A stretch of 64,000 nt of DNA from Oryzomicrobium sp. GTDB taxonomy: Bacteria > Pseudomonadota > Gammaproteobacteria > Burkholderiales > Rhodocyclaceae. A model generated the notes under the pieces. The model was given only the letters and a program-made list of their open reading frames with translations. It ran no database searches and was not told the DNA's origin. The stretch spans positions 62,001 to 126,000 of the forward strand of contig NZ_JAJTBG010000011.1 in NCBI RefSeq assembly GCF_021287045.1, in the 5' to 3' direction. Below are positions 57,318-64,000 of this stretch, piece by piece (position 1 is the first letter of the stretch; each line of letters begins with the position of its first letter). The position numbers and the translations under genes are program-made.

Positions 57318-57788
57318 CTTTGCTCGGCGACAACGGGACCGCCGGTGCCTGGACCAACAGGCCCTTTGAACCGTCAGTGCAGCGGTGCGGGCCGGGGGCC
57401 AGGGGAGGGGGGCTGGGCGGGCAGGGGGAATACTTGAATTTTATTAATGTATTTTTCTTTGGCGAATGCCAAGGTCCAATACTGGCGCGGACTTTGAATT
57501 TTTCCCAGGCTAAATACATTAATTTTTTTCATGTATTGCACGGGCTGGCATTCGGGGAGCCCGGGCGGGGCGGCGGCCGGGGCCGTGGCGCTTGGCCGGC
57601 ATTGCCGCGCTGTGCGCCCTGTTCTGTCCCGGCCATGCTTCCCCCTGGCCGCGCCTGCCCGGCAGCGCGTCGCCCGTCGTTACGGCAGTCGTTCTTAGAA
57701 CGGATATGGCTTTGCAAATAGCGATTCCGTATAAAACTGTTATAAGCGGATCGTTTAGCATGGCCGTCATTCATCGAGGGGCGACGGC
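57318..57788. other. Gap between groL and the TauE/SafE gene, with interleaved inverted repeats
   Basis: 471 bp without a supported gene. An AT-rich core (about 57430-57540) holds two perfect inverted repeats in the order A-B-A'-B': A 57443-57454 with A' 57512-57523 (12 nt), B 57463-57471 with B' 57546-57554 (9 nt). TTGAATTTT occurs twice in direct orientation nearby. A short near-palindrome CGTTCTTAGAACG lies upstream of the exporter gene and could be a regulator site. Confidence 0.5.
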
Positions 57789-58553
57789 GTGGAAATCGGA
57801 TTCGTGGTGGCGGGACTGGCGGTGGGCTTCGTGGTCGGCCTCACCGGCGTGGGCGGCGGCTCCCTGATGACGCCCATCCTGCTCTGGTTCGGCATCCCGC
57901 CCTCCACCGCCGTGGGCACCGACCTGCTCTACGCCGCCCTGACCAAGGCCGGCGGCGTGGCGGTGCACCACCGCCGCGGCCACGTGGACTGGCGCCTGGT
58001 CGGCTGGCTGGCTGCCGGCAGCGTTCCCGCCTCCCTGCTCACCCTGGGGCTGATTTCCCACATCGGTCCGTCCCACGCCCTGGACGGCCTGTTCCGCTTC
58101 ATGCTCGGCGTGGCCCTGATCCTCACCGCCGCCGCCATCCTCGGCAAACCCTGGTTGCTGCGCCATGTGCCGACCCGCTGGCGCGACGCCCCCTTCGCTG
58201 CCATGCGCCCGGCCCTGTGGGTCACCGGCGCGGTGCTCGGCGTACTGGTCACCTTGAGTTCGATCGGCGCCGGCGCCCTGGGCACCTTGGCCCTGTTCCT
58301 GATCCTGCCGGCCCTGCCCACCACCCGCCTGGTGGGCAGCGAGATCGCCCACGCCGTGCCCCTCACCCTGGTGGCGGGCATCGGCCACGCCGGCCTGGGG
58401 CACATCGACTGGAGCCTGCTGGTGAACCTGCTGGCCGGCTCCCTGCCCGGCATCTGGCTGGGCAGCCACCTGAGCCACCGCCTGCACGACGGCTGGCTGC
58501 GCCCCGCCCTGGCGGTGATGCTGGCCTTCATCGGCGCCCGGCTGGTGGCCTGA
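57789..58553 (+). CDS. TauE/SafE-family sulfite/organosulfonate exporter
   Basis: 254-residue membrane protein with about eight helices in two related halves. The N-terminal AGLAVGFVVGLTGVGGGSLMTPIL and the second-half VTLSSIGAGALGTLALFLILPAL are the repeat signatures of the TauE/SafE family, which exports sulfite, sulfoacetate or related anions. GTG start with GAGGGG 6 nt upstream. It is a single gene behind its own leader. The sulfur substrate is inferred from the family; some members act on other anions. Confidence 0.85.
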   Translation: MEIGFVVAGLAVGFVVGLTGVGGGSLMTPILLWFGIPPSTAVGTDLLYAALTKAGGVAVHHRRGHVDWRLVGWLAAGSVPASLLTLGLISHIGPSHALDGLFRFMLGVALILTAAAILGKPWLLRHVPTRWRDAPFAAMRPALWVTGAVLGVLVTLSSIGAGALGTLALFLILPALPTTRLVGSEIAHAVPLTLVAGIGHAGLGHIDWSLLVNLLAGSLPGIWLGSHLSHRLHDGWLRPALAVMLAFIGARLVA

Positions 58554-58751
58554 TCTGGCCTGACGCGGCCTTTCCCCCGCGCCATTCCGGCGCGTTGGTG
58601 CGTGCTGGCGCGCTGGGGCGCGATTCACGATTCATCTATCCCTCGTTGTTCTGCCGCCCGCGGGGCCGGCGGGGGCAATCTCCCCCCGTTCCGGGTGAGG
58701 CTTTCCCGCGTGTCGCTCGTTTAGAGCAGCCTAGACCCCCCCGGCCCGTCC

Positions 58752-60263
58752 TCAGGCGGCGCCGGGCAGACGGACCTCGACCCGCAGTCCCCGGCCCTGG
58801 GGGCCGTCGTCCAGGCGCACGTCGCCGCCGTGGCGGCGGGCGATGGCGCGCACGATGGCCAGGCCCAGGCCGTTGCCCGGGGCGCCGCTGCCGGCGGGTC
58901 GGTAGAAGCGGTCGAACACCCGCTCCCGCTCCGCCGCCGCAATGCCCGGCCCGCTGTCGTCCACCCGCAGTACCACGTCCCCGGCCACGGCCATGGCCGC
59001 CACCGTCACCACCCCCTCGGCCGGGGTGTAGCGCAGGGCGTTGTCGATCAGGTTGGCTACCAGTTCCCGCAGCAGCACCGTGTCGCCCGCTACCTTGCAG
59101 GGCGCCTCGCCCTCGAAACCCAGGTCGATGCGCCGGGCCAGGGCCTGGGGCAGCCAGTCGAAGGTGGTCTGGCGGGCCAGTTCGGTAAGGTCGGCCACCT
59201 GGTCCGCCGGCGGCGCCGCGTCGCTGCGCGCCAGGGTGAGCAACTGCTGCACCAGCCGGGCGGTGGCCGTGGCGGTCTGGCCGATGTCGCCGACCATGCG
59301 TTGCAGGCGCAGCGGGTCGGTTTCGCGCTGGGCCAGGTCGGCCTGGGACTTGATGATCGCCAGGGGCGTCTTCAGCTGGTGGGCGGCGTCGTCGATGAAC
59401 TGGCGCTGGGCCTCGGTAAGCTGGCGCACCCGGGCGGTGTGGGCATTGACCGCCTCGACCAGGGGCATCACTTCGCTGGGCACGTTGTCGGCGGCCAGGG
59501 GCGACAGGTCGGCCGGGTCCCGGGCGGCCACGTCGCGGCGCAGCCGGCGCAGGGGGCCGAGGGCGTGCAGCACGCCGAAGGCGATGAGCAGGGCGCCCAG
59601 GACGATCAGGGCCCCTTCCTTGACCAGGGATTCGACCAGCAGCTGGCGGGCCAGTTGGTTGCGCGCCCCCAGGGTTTCGCCGATCTCGATCAGGAGAGGG
59701 CCGCGGATGCCCGGGTAGAAGAGGGGGCGCCACATGGCCGCGATGCGCAGGCGTTCGCCGTGGTAGGCCGTCTCGAAGAAGAAGGGCTTGCGGCTGTGTA
59801 CTTCGTCCAGGCCGTCGCCGGAAATGGCCCGGCCGATGCCGAAGCGTTTGCCCGGCGGCGGCTCGGGCAGGTCCGGGTAGCCGGTGATCTCGCCCTGCTG
59901 GGGGTGGCTGACCCGGTAGTAGATGCGGTCCTGGAAATCGTTTTCGAGCATTTCCAGGGAGGCGTAGGGCAGGTCGATGCGGATCAGCCCCTCGTCCACC
60001 GCCACCCGCTCCGAGATCGCCAGCAGAGCGCCCTGGAGTGTCCGGTCGTAGGCCTGGTTGGCCGAATCCAGGGCGGTACGGTAGGTCACCGCCGTGTTCA
60101 GCGCCAGGGCGGCGCCCAGGGGGGCGAGCAGGTAGATGAGCAGGGTGCGGCGCAGGCTGCGCCGGCGGCGCGGCGGGGTCGTGTCTTCCGCTTCGGCCTC
60201 CGGCACCGCCGGGGATGGCAGGGATGGGCCGGGGGCGCCGATCGGCGCGGGCAGGTCAGGCAT
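58752..60263 (-). CDS. TctE-like sensor histidine kinase
   Basis: 503 residues. A Pro-rich cytoplasmic N-terminus (about 1-40) precedes TM1 (LLIYLLAPLGAALALNTAV), a periplasmic double-domain of about 155 residues of the 2CSK_N type, TM2 (ALIVLGALLIAFGVLHAL), a HAMP-like linker, a HisKA domain with His295 (FIDDAAHQLKTPLAII) and HATPase motifs (LVANLIDNALRYTP, VDDSGPGIA, GNGLGLAIVRAI). The layout is that of TctE/QseC kinases. Its start overlaps the regulator gene by 8 nt. The transporter divergent from it is the likely target. Confidence 0.87.
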   Translation of the reverse strand: MPDLPAPIGAPGPSLPSPAVPEAEAEDTTPPRRRRSLRRTLLIYLLAPLGAALALNTAVTYRTALDSANQAYDRTLQGALLAISERVAVDEGLIRIDLPYASLEMLENDFQDRIYYRVSHPQQGEITGYPDLPEPPPGKRFGIGRAISGDGLDEVHSRKPFFFETAYHGERLRIAAMWRPLFYPGIRGPLLIEIGETLGARNQLARQLLVESLVKEGALIVLGALLIAFGVLHALGPLRRLRRDVAARDPADLSPLAADNVPSEVMPLVEAVNAHTARVRQLTEAQRQFIDDAAHQLKTPLAIIKSQADLAQRETDPLRLQRMVGDIGQTATATARLVQQLLTLARSDAAPPADQVADLTELARQTTFDWLPQALARRIDLGFEGEAPCKVAGDTVLLRELVANLIDNALRYTPAEGVVTVAAMAVAGDVVLRVDDSGPGIAAAERERVFDRFYRPAGSGAPGNGLGLAIVRAIARRHGGDVRLDDGPQGRGLRVEVRLPGAA

Positions 60264-60933
60264 CGCCGGACCCGGCTTCGAGCAGGTAGCCCAGGCCGCG
60301 CAGGGTGCGGATCGACAGGGCGGTGCCGGCCAGCTTCTTGCGTAGGCGGTGCACGTAGATTTCCACCGCGTCCGGGGTCACCGCGTCGTCCAGGTTGCAC
60401 AGGCGGTCGCACAGGGCCTGCTTGGCCACCGGCTGGCCGGCCTTGAGCAGCAGGGCTTCGAGCACCGCGTGCTCCCGGGGCGTCACCTCCAGGGGCGCCT
60501 CGCCGAGCTGGTAGCGGCGGCTCACCGTGTCGTAGCGCAGCGGGCCGAGTTGCAGCACCGGGGCGGGGCGGCCGTGGCGGCGCCGCACCAGGGCCTTGAT
60601 GCGGGCTTCCACCTCGGCCAGTTCGAAGGGCTTGGCCAGATAGTCGTCGGCCCCCTCGTTGAGGCCCTGGACCCGGTCCAGGGTACTGCCCCGGGCGGTG
60701 AGCACCAGCACCGGCACGTCGTCGCCCCGGGCGCGCAGGCGGCGCAGCACTTCCAGGCCGTCGAGGCGGGGCAGGGTGAGGTCGAGCAGCACGGCGTCGA
60801 AGCGCTCGCTCTGCAACAGCTGGTCGGCGTGCAGGCCGTCCCCCACCAGGTCGGCGACGATGCCCGATTTCTTCAGTCCCTCGGCCAGGGCCCGGGCCAA
60901 TTGGGGGGTGTCTTCGACGATCAGCAGGCGCAT
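60256..60933 (-). CDS. TctD-like OmpR-family response regulator
   Basis: 225 residues. Receiver domain (MRLLIVEDTPQLARALAEGL) with phosphoacceptor D51 (AVLLDLTLPRLDG) and K in YLAKPF. The winged-helix output domain runs from about 125 (LTPREHAVLEALL-like, DAVEIYVHRLRKKLAG, IRTLRGLGYLLE). The ATG at 60933 is the natural start; longer frames add an unrelated leader. A direct repeat in the gap upstream is a likely binding site. Confidence 0.9.
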   Translation of the reverse strand: MRLLIVEDTPQLARALAEGLKKSGIVADLVGDGLHADQLLQSERFDAVLLDLTLPRLDGLEVLRRLRARGDDVPVLVLTARGSTLDRVQGLNEGADDYLAKPFELAEVEARIKALVRRRHGRPAPVLQLGPLRYDTVSRRYQLGEAPLEVTPREHAVLEALLLKAGQPVAKQALCDRLCNLDDAVTPDAVEIYVHRLRKKLAGTALSIRTLRGLGYLLEAGSGDA

Positions 60934-60966
60934 GGCGGGAGCGGGGTACGGGTTGGCGGCGGCGGG

Positions 60967-60988
60967 ATTGAAAGCAATCTGAAAGCTG
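60967..60988 (+). promoter_or_regulatory. Direct repeat, candidate site of the TctD-like regulator
   Basis: TGAAAGC occurs at 60969-60975 and again at 60980-60986, a period of exactly 11 bp, the arrangement bound by OmpR-family dimers. It lies in the 130-bp divergent gap, and a weak -10 (TAGTGT, 60997-61002) toward the transporter follows after 10 nt. Confidence 0.5.
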
Positions 60989-61063
60989 CGGGCCACTAGT
61001 GTAGCGGCCATGCGGTGGTCGTGCGCCACCGCAATGCGTCCACAACGATACGAGGAGACAGCC

Positions 61064-62188
61064 ATGCAACGCTGGATTCGCACCCTGACCGCCACCGTCG
61101 CGGTCACCGCCGCCGCCCTGGCGCCAGTTCTCGCCACCCCCGCCCTGGCCCAGGCTCAGGCCCCTGCCGGCTATCCGGCCGACTACGCCAACCTGATCGT
61201 CGCCGCCCGCAAGGAGGGCAAGGTGATCGTTTACGGCGCCACCGACACCAACGCGGTGAACCCGCTGATCAAGGACTTCGAGGCCCTCTACCCGGGGGTC
61301 CGGGTCGAATACAACGACATGAACACCACCGAGCTGTATAACCGGGTGGTGAGCGAGAAGGCCGCCGGCGGCACCTCGGCCGACGTGCTGTGGAGCTCGG
61401 CCATGGACTTGCAGATCAAACTGGTCAACGACGGCCTGGCCCTGGCCTACAAGTCCCCCGAGACGCCTAAGCTGCCCGACTGGTCGGTGTGGAAGGGCGA
61501 GGCCTACGGCGTCACCTACGAGCCCATCGTGTTCGTCTACAACAAGCGCCTGCTCAAGCCGGACGAGATTCCCCACAGCCACGCCGACTTCGCCCGCCTG
61601 CTGCGCGAGAAGGGTGACCGCTTCAAGGGCAAGGTGACGTCCTACGACATCGAGAAGTCCGGCGTCGGCTTCATGCTGATCACCCAGGACAGCAAGGTGA
61701 ATCCGGCCTTCTGGGATCTGGCCAAGGCCGTGGGTGGCGTCAGCCCGCGCTTCCAGTCGAGCAGCGGCACGATGATGGAGCGCATCGGCTCCGGCGAGAA
61801 CCTGCTCGGCTACAACGTCTTCGGCTCCTACGCCATGCTGCGCGCCAAGAAGGACCCGGGCATCGGCTGGGTGGTGCCCACCGACTACGTGCTGATCATG
61901 TCCCGGGTGATGTTCATCGCCAAGACCGCCCGGAACCCCAACGCCGCCAAACTGTGGCTCGACTACATCCTCTCCAAGCGCGGCCAGACCATCATCGCCA
62001 ACCAGTCCGAGCTGGGCTCGGTGCGCGCCGACGTGGAAGGCGAGCTGACCGCCGCCGGCCTGGCCAAGACCCACGGCAATGCCTTGAAGCCGATCCCGGT
62101 CGGCCCCAGCCTGCTGGCCTTCCTCGACCAGAACAAGCGCCTGGAATTCATCAAGCAGTGGCAGCAGGCCATGGGCGCGCGCAAGTAA
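61064..62188 (+). CDS. ABC transporter substrate-binding protein, FbpA/AfuA-like
   Basis: 374 residues. The signal peptide ends near ALATPALAQ. The mature protein opens YANLIVAARKEGKVIVYGATDTNAVNPLIKDFEALYPGVRVEY, the entry typical of the Fe(III)/thiamine/phosphonate-like family of binding proteins. GAGGAG precedes the ATG. Family members carry ferric iron, but others bind organic phosphates or dicarboxylates, and the regulators are of the carboxylate-sensing TctDE type, so the substrate remains open. Confidence 0.82.
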   Translation: MQRWIRTLTATVAVTAAALAPVLATPALAQAQAPAGYPADYANLIVAARKEGKVIVYGATDTNAVNPLIKDFEALYPGVRVEYNDMNTTELYNRVVSEKAAGGTSADVLWSSAMDLQIKLVNDGLALAYKSPETPKLPDWSVWKGEAYGVTYEPIVFVYNKRLLKPDEIPHSHADFARLLREKGDRFKGKVTSYDIEKSGVGFMLITQDSKVNPAFWDLAKAVGGVSPRFQSSSGTMMERIGSGENLLGYNVFGSYAMLRAKKDPGIGWVVPTDYVLIMSRVMFIAKTARNPNAAKLWLDYILSKRGQTIIANQSELGSVRADVEGELTAAGLAKTHGNALKPIPVGPSLLAFLDQNKRLEFIKQWQQAMGARK

Positions 62189-62224
62189 TAAGCGCCGCTC
62201 CTGCGATTCTTACGGAGTCTTGCC

Positions 62225-63934
62225 GTGACCACGCCCGTTCCTTCCCTCGCCGCCGCCTCCGGGTGGCGGTTTTTCCCCACCCGGGGGCTGGTGATCGCCC
62301 TGACCGCGATCACCGTGCTGGTGCCCCTGGGCCTGATCTTCTACCAGAGTCTGCTCAACGCCCCGTTCTTCGATAGCCAGGCGTCGCCGGGGCTGGCGGC
62401 CTACGCCTTCATCTTCGACGACCCGGACTTTTGGGACGCCACCAAGAATTCCCTGATCATCGCCGGCAGCATGGCCCTGATCGCCGTGCCCCTGGGCGGG
62501 GCCCTGGCCTTCATCATGGCCCGCACCGACCTGCCCGGGCGGCGCTGGATCGAGCCCTTGCTGCTGGTGCCGGTGTTCGTCTCGCCGATGGTGCTGTCCT
62601 TTGGCTACGTGGTGGCCGCCGGGCCGGTGGGCTTTTATTCGATCTGGGCCAGCCAGCTGTTCGGCACCGTGCCCTGGAACGTCTATTCCCTGCCCAGCAT
62701 CGCCATCATCGCCGGCCTGACCCACGTGCCCCACGTGTATCTCTACTCGTCGGCGGCGTTAAAGAGCCTGGGCTCGGACATCGAGGAGGCGGCGCGCATG
62801 AGCGGCGCCGGCCCCCTGCGGGTGGCCCTGGATGTGAGCCTGCCGATGATCACCCCGGCCCTGCTGTATTCGGGCGTGCTGGTGTTCTTCCTCGGCTTCG
62901 AGATCTTCGCCCTGGCCCTGGTGCTGGGCGACCCGGAAGGCCACCTGGTGCTGGCCACCTACCTGTTCAAGCTGACCAACAAGCTGGGCACCCCGTCCTA
63001 TCACCTGATGGCGGCGGTGGCGGTGTGCATCATCGGCATCACCTTCCCTTTGGTGATGCTGCAACGGCTGCTGATGAAGAACGCCAGCCGCTTCGTCGCG
63101 GTCAAGGGCAAGGCCGGCCGACAGCGGCCCCTGGCCCTGGGGCCGTGGCGCTGGCTGGCCATCGGCCTGATCGGCCTGTGGCTGTTCGTCTCGGTGTTCG
63201 TGCCCCTGTCCGGCGTGGCCCTGCGCTCCTTCGTCACCTACTGGGGCGAGGGCATCCAGCTCTCCGAGGTGCTGACCCTGGAGCACTTCCGCACCGTGTT
63301 CGGCCAGCCGGCCCTGATGCGCGGCATCTTCAACACCATCGCCATCGGCGTCATCGGCGGCCTGCTGTCGGTGGTCTGCTACGCCGCCATCGGCCTGGCC
63401 ATGCACCGGCGCAACGACCGCTGGAGCCGCTTCATCGACTACCTGGCCCTGGTGCCCCGGGCAGTGCCCGGCCTGCTCGCTGGCCTGGCCTTCCTGTGGG
63501 TGTTCCTGTTCTTTCCGCCCCTGGCGCCGCTGCGCACCACCATCTTTGCGGTGTGGCTGGCCTATACCGTGGTGTGGCTGGCCTACGGTATGCGCCTGAT
63601 CCAGAGCTCCCTGCTCCAGGTGGGGCCGGAACTGGAGGAGGCGGCGCGCAGCGTCGGCGCCAGCGCTGCCCGCACCAGCCGGGACGTGACCCTGCCCTTG
63701 ATCCGCCATGGCCTGCTGGCCAGCTGGCTGCTGGTGTTCATGATCTTCGAGCGGGAGTACTCCACCGGCGTGTACCTGCTCAACCCGGGCACCGAGGTGA
63801 TCGGTTCCCTGCTGGTGTCCCTGTGGGCCACCGGCGGCGCCGACATGGTGGCCGCCCTTTCCCTGATCAACGTGGTGCTGGTGGGCTGCGGCCTGGCCAT
63901 CGCCCTTCGCTTCGGAGTGAAGCTCCATGATTAA
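62225..63934 (+). CDS. ABC transporter permease with two membrane domains (FbpB-like)
   Basis: 569 residues holding two binding-protein-dependent transport domains in one chain, as in FbpB. Each half has the EAA loop: IEEAARMSGAGPLRVALDVSLPMI in the first and LEEAARSVGASAARTSRDVTLPLI in the second. About twelve helices are visible. GTG start with GGAG at moderate spacing. It overlaps the ATPase gene by 8 nt. Confidence 0.88.
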   Translation: MTTPVPSLAAASGWRFFPTRGLVIALTAITVLVPLGLIFYQSLLNAPFFDSQASPGLAAYAFIFDDPDFWDATKNSLIIAGSMALIAVPLGGALAFIMARTDLPGRRWIEPLLLVPVFVSPMVLSFGYVVAAGPVGFYSIWASQLFGTVPWNVYSLPSIAIIAGLTHVPHVYLYSSAALKSLGSDIEEAARMSGAGPLRVALDVSLPMITPALLYSGVLVFFLGFEIFALALVLGDPEGHLVLATYLFKLTNKLGTPSYHLMAAVAVCIIGITFPLVMLQRLLMKNASRFVAVKGKAGRQRPLALGPWRWLAIGLIGLWLFVSVFVPLSGVALRSFVTYWGEGIQLSEVLTLEHFRTVFGQPALMRGIFNTIAIGVIGGLLSVVCYAAIGLAMHRRNDRWSRFIDYLALVPRAVPGLLAGLAFLWVFLFFPPLAPLRTTIFAVWLAYTVVWLAYGMRLIQSSLLQVGPELEEAARSVGASAARTSRDVTLPLIRHGLLASWLLVFMIFEREYSTGVYLLNPGTEVIGSLLVSLWATGGADMVAALSLINVVLVGCGLAIALRFGVKLHD

Positions 63935-64000
63935 GCTCGACGTTTCCGACCTGCACCTGTCCTACGGCACCAATCCGATCCTGAAGGGGGTGTCGATGCA
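63927..64000 (+). CDS. ABC transporter ATP-binding protein (3' end outside window)
   Basis: Only 24 codons are visible: MIKLDVSDLHLSYGTNPILK and a few more, which is the standard entry of ABC ATPases before Walker A. It overlaps the permease stop by 8 nt. It should energise the FbpAB-like system. Confidence 0.8.
   Translation, partial: MIKLDVSDLHLSYGTNPILKGVSM

Overview
The window is a high-GC stretch of bacterial chromosome with tightly packed, often overlapping genes. The gene set points to a betaproteobacterium, most likely a Rhodocyclaceae relative such as Azospira/Dechlorosoma: tetrathionate reductase with TtrRS, an Aer-like receptor, TctDE-like regulators, an HrcA/CIRCE-controlled groESL and PstSCAB. 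The taxonomic call is inference from gene content; no rRNA or tRNA gene was seen.

Layout. (1) 1-5050: ttrBCA, a Tat-exported tetrathionate reductase whose first gene is cut by the window edge, closed by a strong terminator. (2) 5101-11207, minus strand: a PAS chemoreceptor, dacB (PBP4), ttrS and ttrR, all with overlapping ends, so the tetrathionate two-component system appears to be translated as part of a four-gene unit. (3) 11429-12943: a MetQ-like binding protein and an acireductone dioxygenase, both methionine related. (4) 12952-18479, minus strand: an ArsR-family regulator with the cysteine layout of persulfide sensors, a CxxC AhpD-like protein, an RND pump with its adaptor, and a DUF2892 membrane protein. 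A perfect 12-bp inverted repeat abuts the regulator's start. (5) 18794-45277: a 26-kb, 17-gene extracellular contractile injection system (eCIS) locus related to Afp/PVC. It has a single sheath, two tube proteins, spike, PAAR tip, baseplate, a fibre-like protein, a giant 2379-residue tape-measure protein, an AAA+ ATPase, a membrane-anchored peptidoglycan-binding protein and a DUF4157 protein. (6) 45359-49134, minus strand: pstSCAB without phoU in view. (7) 49758-54977: a five-gene chemosensory-like module (membrane sensor-kinase fused to CheA-type Hpt and ATPase domains, pseudo-receiver-CheX, CheY, a stub MCP, a second CheX). A Pho-box plus -10 promoter precedes it. (8) 55061-57317: groSL. (9) 57789-58553: a TauE/SafE exporter. 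(10) 58752-60933: a TctDE-like two-component system, divergent from an FbpABC-like ABC transporter (61064 to the window end).

How the parts connect. Regions 1, 2, 4 and perhaps 9 share a sulfur theme: tetrathionate respiration, thiol or persulfide sensing, sulfite or organosulfonate export. The eCIS locus looks self-contained and intact. Its two unusual parts are the roughly 1,800-residue low-complexity insert in the tape-measure protein and the peptidoglycan-binding, GH18-like, C-terminally membrane-anchored protein. The chemosensory module is the best candidate for an under-described system. It has no CheW, CheR or CheB of its own, carries two CheX-type phosphatase domains with a shared C-terminal tail, and sits behind a likely PhoB promoter beside the phosphate transporter.
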